Shown here: piece by piece, positions 4,483 through 8,486 of the stretch
How positions within the stretch are numbered: position 1 is the stretch's first letter
Layout of the letters: the number at the start of each line of letters is the position of its first letter
Origin: Burkholderiales bacterium
GTDB taxonomy: Bacteria; Pseudomonadota; Gammaproteobacteria; Burkholderiales; SHXO01
Length of the DNA: 8,486 bases
Direction: 5' to 3'
Assembly (NCBI GenBank): GCA_026125625.1
Contig: JAHCKU010000116.1
Span: 1 to 8,486, forward strand
Translations under genes and position numbers: made by a program
Notes under the pieces: generated by a model
The model's input: the letters and a program-made list of their open reading frames with translations, nothing else
Database searches by the model: none
What the model was told of the DNA's origin: nothing

Positions 4483-7098
4483 ATGGATCAATTCGCCAAG
4501 GAAACCCTGCCGATCAGCCTCGAAGAGGAGATGCGCCGCTCCTACCTCGACTACGCCATGAGCGTGATCGTGGGGCGGGCGCTGCCTGACGTGCGCGATG
4601 GTCTCAAGCCGGTTCACCGGCGCGTGCTGTACGCCATGCACGAAGCGAACATCCTGTGGAACCGGCCCTACGTCAAGTGCGCACGGGTGGTGGGCGAGGT
4701 GATGGGGAAATTCCATCCGCACGGCGATTCGGCCATCTACGACACGCTGGTGCGCATGGCGCAGGAATTCTCGCTGCGCTACACCCTGATCGATGGCCAG
4801 GGCAACTTCGGCTCGATCGACGGCGACAACCCGGCGGCGATGCGCTACACCGAGTGCCGGTTGCAGAAGATCGCGGGCGAGCTGCTGGCCGACATCGACG
4901 AGGAAACGGTCGATTTCGTACCCAATTACGACGGCAAGGAGCAGGAGCCGTCGGTCCTGCCGAGCAAGATTCCCAATCTGCTGATCAACGGTTCGACCGG
5001 GATCGCGGTGGGCATGGCCACCAACATTCCGCCGCACAATCTGTCCGAGGTGATCGACGCCTGCCTGGCGCTGCTCGAGCGGCCGGAGACGACCATCGAC
5101 GAGCTGATGACGCTCATCCCGGCGCCGGACTTTCCGACCTACGGAATCATCTATGGCCTGGAGGGCGTGCGCGAGGGCTATCGCACCGGCCGCGGGCGGG
5201 TGGTGATGCGCGCCCGTACGCACGTCGAAGAACTGGACAAGGGCAACCGTTCGGCCCTGATCATCGACGAGCTGCCCTATCAGGTGAACAAGGCCAACCT
5301 GCTGGTGCGCATCGGCGAGCTGGTGCGCGAGAAGAGGCTGGAGGGCATCTCCGAGATCCGCGACGAGTCGGACAAGTCCGGCATGCGCGTGGTGATCGAG
5401 CTGAAGCGCGGTGAAGTGCCGGAAGTGATTCTGAACAATCTGTACAAAGACACGCAGATGCAGGACACCTTCGGCATGAACATGGTGGCCCTGGTCGACG
5501 GGCAGCCGCGCGTGCTCAATCTGAAGGCGCTGCTCGAGGCGTTTCTGCGCCACCGGCGTGAAGTGGTCACGCGCCGCACCGTGTACCAGCTGCGCCAGGC
5601 GCGCAACCGCGCTCACATCCTCGAGGGCCTGGCGGTGGCCCTGTCCAACGTGGACGAGATCATCGCGCTGATCAAGGCTTCGCCCTCGCCGGCCGAGGCG
5701 CGCGCGGCGCTGCTGGCGCGCCCGTGGCGCTCCATCCTGGTCAGCGAGATGCTCGCGCGTTCCGGCACGGAGCAGACGCGTCCCGAGGGCCTGCTGCGCG
5801 AGGCAGGTCTGCAACCGGATGGCGTCTATCGTCTGTCCGAGACACAGGCACAGCGCATCCTCGAGATGCAGCTGCAACGCCTGACCGCGCTCGAGCGCGA
5901 CAAGATCCTGGAGGAGTATCGCGAGGTGATGGCGCGCATCACCGATCTGCTCGACATCCTGGCACGTCCCGAGCGCATCACCGCCATCATCACGGGCGAG
6001 TTGAGCGCCATCCGCGAGCAGTTCGGCGACAAGCGTCGCAGCGAGATTCAGGTCAATGCGCAAGACCTCAATCTGGAGGACCTCATCGCCCCGGCCGACG
6101 TGGTGGTGACCCTTTCCCACGCCGGCTACGTGAAATCCCAACCGCTGGGCGAGTACCGCGCGCAGAAGCGCGGCGGGCGCGGCAAGCTGGCGACGGCCAC
6201 GCGCGAGGACGATTTCATCGAGCACCTGTTCGTGGCGCACACGCACGACTACATCCTGTGCTTCTCCAGCCGTGGCCGGGTGTACTGGATCAAGGTGTAT
6301 GAAGCGCCGCAGGGCGGGCGCCAGAGCCGCGGCAAGCCGATCAACAATCTGGTGCCGTTGGCCGACGGCGAGAAGATCACCGCAGTGCTGCCGGTCAAGA
6401 CCTTCGACGACGCGCACTACGTGTTCATGGCCACCTGCAACGGCACGGTGAAGAAGACACCGTTGACGGATTTCTCGCGCCCGCGGCCCAGTGGCATCAT
6501 CGCGGTGAGCCTGGACGAGGGCGATCGGCTGGTCGGGGTGGCCGTCACCGATGGCCATCACGACGTCATGCTGTTTTCGGATGCCGGCAAGGCGGTGCGC
6601 TTCTCCGAACAGGACGTGCGCCCGATGGGGCGCGAGGCGCACGGCGTGCGCGGCATGAGCCTGGGGCCGGATCAGCAGGTGATCTCGCTGGTGGTATGCG
6701 ACGACGAAAGCAAGCCGGTGCTGATCGCCACCGAGAACGGTTTCGGCAAGCGCACGCCGGTGAGCGAGTTCACCCGGCACGGCCGCGGCACGCAGGGCAT
6801 GATCGCGATCCAGACCACCGCGCGCAACGGCAGGGTGGTGGCAGCGCGGCTGGTGCTGCCTCAGGACGAGGTGATGCTGATCACCACCGGCGGGGTGCTG
6901 ATCCGCACGCGCGTGTCGGAGATCAGGGAGATGGGACGGGCCACGCAGGGGGTGACCCTGATCGGATTGGGTATCGACGAGAAGCTCGCCGGCCTCGAGC
7001 GGGTGATCGAATCCGATGAGAACGGCAACGGCGAGAACGGCAACGGTGAAGAGACGTCGTCCATCGACGGGGAGAGCGGAGAGGCGACGGAGGAATAA
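4483..7098 (+). CDS. gyrA: DNA gyrase subunit A
   Basis: GyrA is the breakage-reunion subunit of DNA gyrase (A2B2), which introduces negative supercoils using ATP hydrolysed by GyrB. The protein is 871 aa (E. coli 875). The catalytic tyrosine is Y122 in AMRYTECRL. The quinolone-resistance-determining region FHPHGDSAIYDTLV carries S83 and D87, the wild-type residues. The N-terminal winged-helix and tower domains run to roughly residue 520. The C-terminal beta-pinwheel begins near 530 and contains the GyrA-box QKRGGRG at 561-567, needed for DNA wrapping, which separates gyrase from ParC. The tail (about 842-871) is acidic and Asn/Gly-rich, as in other gammaproteobacteria. The start at 4483 gives MDQFAKETLPISLEEEM, which aligns with the family; an in-frame ATG at 4402 adds 27 Arg-rich residues with no counterpart. 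No strong Shine-Dalgarno is visible before the chosen ATG. Confidence 0.99.
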   Translation: MDQFAKETLPISLEEEMRRSYLDYAMSVIVGRALPDVRDGLKPVHRRVLYAMHEANILWNRPYVKCARVVGEVMGKFHPHGDSAIYDTLVRMAQEFSLRYTLIDGQGNFGSIDGDNPAAMRYTECRLQKIAGELLADIDEETVDFVPNYDGKEQEPSVLPSKIPNLLINGSTGIAVGMATNIPPHNLSEVIDACLALLERPETTIDELMTLIPAPDFPTYGIIYGLEGVREGYRTGRGRVVMRARTHVEELDKGNRSALIIDELPYQVNKANLLVRIGELVREKRLEGISEIRDESDKSGMRVVIELKRGEVPEVILNNLYKDTQMQDTFGMNMVALVDGQPRVLNLKALLEAFLRHRREVVTRRTVYQLRQARNRAHILEGLAVALSNVDEIIALIKASPSPAEARAALLARPWRSILVSEMLARSGTEQTRPEGLLREAGLQPDGVYRLSETQAQRILEMQLQRLTALERDKILEEYREVMARITDLLDILARPERITAIITGELSAIREQFGDKRRSEIQVNAQDLNLEDLIAPADVVVTLSHAGYVKSQPLGEYRAQKRGGRGKLATATREDDFIEHLFVAHTHDYILCFSSRGRVYWIKVYEAPQGGRQSRGKPINNLVPLADGEKITAVLPVKTFDDAHYVFMATCNGTVKKTPLTDFSRPRPSGIIAVSLDEGDRLVGVAVTDGHHDVMLFSDAGKAVRFSEQDVRPMGREAHGVRGMSLGPDQQVISLVVCDDESKPVLIATENGFGKRTPVSEFTRHGRGTQGMIAIQTTARNGRVVAARLVLPQDEVMLITTGGVLIRTRVSEIREMGRATQGVTLIGLGIDEKLAGLERVIESDENGNGENGNGEETSSIDGESGEATEE
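7018..7047 (+). repeat. gyrA: 15-bp direct duplication in the gyrA acidic tail
   Basis: Two adjacent 15-nt units, each encoding ENGNG (residues 846-855), differ only at the last base. They lie in the disordered C-terminal tail, where length is not tightly constrained. Confidence 0.85.
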
Positions 7099-7110
7099 GC
7101 GTTCAGGACG

Positions 7111-7142
7111 CGTCGCGCGGTGGAGCCACGCGCGGCGCGACG
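7111..7142 (+). repeat. GC-rich inverted repeat between gyrA and serC
   Basis: CGTCGCGC (7111-7118) and GCGCGACG (7135-7142) form a perfect 8-bp stem around a 16-nt interior that can itself pair in part. It starts 12 nt after the gyrA stop. No T tract follows, so it is not a standard intrinsic terminator. It could stabilise the gyrA 3' end or slow polymerase, leaving serC partly co-transcribed. The 86-nt gap up to the serC ATG otherwise shows no clear promoter. Confidence 0.5.
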
Positions 7143-7184
7143 ATCTGATTCGATACATCGAGTAGCAGGCGGGCACGGGTGATC

Positions 7185-8264
7185 ATGCGGGTGTACAACT
7201 TCAGTGCAGGGCCGGCGATGCTGCCGGAGGAGGTCCTGCGCACGGCGCAGGACGAGATGCTGGACTGGCACGGCTCGGGCATGTCGGTGATGGAGATGAG
7301 CCATCGCAGCAAGGAGTTCATCGGCATCGCCGATGCAGCCGAGGCGGATCTGCGCGAGCTGCTGGCGATTCCGGCGGACTATCGGGTGCTGTTCCTGCAG
7401 GGCGGCGCCTCGTTGCAGTTCGCCATGGTGCCGCTCAATCTGCTGCGTGGCAGGGCCAGGGCAGACTACGTGCATACCGGCGAATGGGCGAAGAAGGCGA
7501 TCGCGGAAGCGAGGAAGTTCTGCGAAGTGAACGTTGCGGCCAGCAGCCAGGACCGAAGCTTCACCTACGCCCCGCCGCAATCGGACTGGAAACTCTCGGC
7601 CGATGCCGCGTACGTGCACTACACCGGCAACGAGACCATCGGCGGGGTGGAGTTCCACTGGATTCCGGAAACCGGTTCGGTGCCACTGGTCTGCGACCTG
7701 TCCTCCAGCCTGCTGTCGCGTCCGCTGGATGTGAAGCGCTTCGGCCTGATCTATGCCGGGGCACAGAAGAACATCGGCCCGGCCGGGCTGACCATCGTCA
7801 TCGTGCACGAGGATCTTCTGGGCCAGGTGGCCCCCGGCACGCCCTCCATGCTCGATTACAAGGTGCAGGCGGACAACGGCTCGATGTACAACACGCCGCC
7901 CACCTATGCGCTGTACATGGCCGGGCTGGTGTTCCAATGGCTCAAGCAACGCGGCGGCCTGGCGGCAATGGAGAAGACCAACATCGCCAAGTCGCAGCTG
8001 CTGTACGACCTGATCGATGCCGGCGGCTTCTACCGCAGCCCGGTCGCGCGTAGCGATCGCTCGCGCATGAACGTCCCGTTCACGCTGCCTTCCGAGGAAC
8101 TGGACGAGCCTTTCCTCAAGGCGGCCAAACAGCACGGCCTGCTGCAGCTCAAGGGGCATCGCTCGGTGGGGGGCATGCGCGCTTCCATCTATAACGCCAT
8201 GCCGCTCGAGGGTGTGCGCACGCTGGTGGAATTCATGCGCGAGTTCGAGCGCAAACACGGTTAG
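7185..8264 (+). CDS. serC: Phosphoserine aminotransferase
   Basis: SerC is a PLP-dependent class V aminotransferase that converts 3-phosphohydroxypyruvate and glutamate to O-phospho-L-serine. It also acts on 3-hydroxy-4-phosphohydroxythreonine precursors in the DXP-dependent pyridoxal phosphate route. The protein is 359 aa (E. coli 362). The N-terminus RVYNFSAGPAMLPEEVL is diagnostic. EMSHRSKEF, the phosphate/PLP-binding GGASLQFAMVP, CDLSSS, the PLP-lysine K195 in YAGAQKNIGPAGL, YNTPPTYALYM and GGMRASIYNAM near the C-terminus all follow in the expected order. The ATG at 7185 is chosen because the family begins 1-4 residues before the VYNFSAGP motif; a GTG two codons earlier (7179) is possible. 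The Shine-Dalgarno is weak. It lies 86 nt after gyrA and 36 nt before a serA-type gene, so serine synthesis steps one and two are adjacent. Confidence 0.98.
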   Translation: MRVYNFSAGPAMLPEEVLRTAQDEMLDWHGSGMSVMEMSHRSKEFIGIADAAEADLRELLAIPADYRVLFLQGGASLQFAMVPLNLLRGRARADYVHTGEWAKKAIAEARKFCEVNVAASSQDRSFTYAPPQSDWKLSADAAYVHYTGNETIGGVEFHWIPETGSVPLVCDLSSSLLSRPLDVKRFGLIYAGAQKNIGPAGLTIVIVHEDLLGQVAPGTPSMLDYKVQADNGSMYNTPPTYALYMAGLVFQWLKQRGGLAAMEKTNIAKSQLLYDLIDAGGFYRSPVARSDRSRMNVPFTLPSEELDEPFLKAAKQHGLLQLKGHRSVGGMRASIYNAMPLEGVRTLVEFMREFERKHG

Positions 8265-8300
8265 ATTAGCCTGCCAGGATTTCCGGCTTTCACAACTTTC

Positions 8301-8486
8301 ATGAACGCGATGCAACCACGGCGCCTGCGGATTTTGACCCTGAATTCGATCTCGGGTGCCGGGCTGGGCCTGCTGCCGGGCGAACGCTACGAGGTCGGCA
8401 GCCAGATCGAGGCACCGGATGCCATCCTGGTGCGTTCTCAGGATCTGCATGCCTGGCCCATTCCCGAGTCGGTATGCGCCGTCGGC
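8301..8486 (+). CDS. serA: D-3-phosphoglycerate dehydrogenase, N-terminal part (runs off the window)
   Basis: The frame stays open for 62 codons to the right edge. The translation contains RILTLNSISGAGLGLLPGERYEV followed by PDAILVRSQDLHAWPIP. This resembles the N-terminal substrate-binding half of the shorter phosphoglycerate dehydrogenases common in non-enteric proteobacteria, which oxidise 3-phosphoglycerate to 3-phosphohydroxypyruvate with NAD. The nucleotide-binding and catalytic motifs lie outside the window. The start is uncertain: ATG 8301 or the in-frame ATG 8310 (three codons on) both lack a clear ribosome-binding site, and the family conservation begins just after them. The position 36 nt behind serC supports a serine-synthesis role and co-transcription. 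A related 2-hydroxyacid dehydrogenase such as PdxB is a less likely alternative. Confidence 0.85.
   Translation, partial: MNAMQPRRLRILTLNSISGAGLGLLPGERYEVGSQIEAPDAILVRSQDLHAWPIPESVCAVG

Noticed and set aside
4390..7176. 928-codon open frame on the minus strand opposite gyrA
   Set aside because: It is the antisense shadow of gyrA. The translation is His/Arg/Leu/Ala-rich low-complexity with no recognisable domain, as expected from GC-rich codon bias, while the plus strand is an unambiguous GyrA.
6861..8450. 529-codon minus-strand frame over the gyrA end, serC and serA start
   Set aside because: It spans three real plus-strand genes antisense and has no recognisable protein features.

Overview
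The window is about 65% GC (estimated by eye) and reads as chromosomal core DNA of a non-enteric gammaproteobacterium. The UbiG and GyrA proteins are of gammaproteobacterial type, and the order mtaD-ubiG-gph/mupP next to divergent gyrA-serC resembles the arrangement I recall from Pseudomonas (the PA3167-PA3172 region). Codon use, the short phosphoglycerate dehydrogenase type and the unusual OmpA protein would also fit Chromatiales/Ectothiorhodospiraceae or Xanthomonadales. I cannot fix the family from sequence alone. I see no IS element, phage gene, tRNA, rRNA or CRISPR array.

Left half, minus strand (read right to left): an OmpA-domain periplasmic protein with an acidic tandem-repeat linker (3981-2176), a rho-independent terminator (hairpin 2146-2125), then a tightly coupled operon. 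The operon comprises a TRZ/ATZ-type 5'-methylthioadenosine/S-adenosylhomocysteine deaminase (2116-788), ubiG (791-84; ATGA overlap) and the first 29 codons of a HAD phosphatase of the Gph/MupP type (87-1; GTGA overlap). The first two act on SAM-related chemistry: the deaminase removes MTA/SAH by-products and UbiG is a SAM-dependent O-methyltransferase of ubiquinone synthesis. The phosphatase is either 2-phosphoglycolate phosphatase or the peptidoglycan-recycling MurNAc-6-phosphate phosphatase MupP.

Centre: a 501-bp non-coding divergent region (3982-4482) holding the putative promoters of the OmpA gene (minus) and gyrA (plus).

Right half, plus strand: gyrA (4483-7098), serC (7185-8264) and the first 62 codons of a serA-type D-3-phosphoglycerate dehydrogenase (8301-8486, running off the window). 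serC and serA encode the second and first steps of phosphorylated serine synthesis. SerC also serves pyridoxal phosphate synthesis.

Most of the window is ordinary housekeeping sequence. The parts worth a second look are the OmpA-like protein (two Cys-pair modules plus a 57-bp acidic tandem repeat, sitting where I would expect mtnA in Pseudomonas) and its terminator, which lies exactly at the disputed start of the deaminase gene. I found no convincing evidence for a wholly new biological system.
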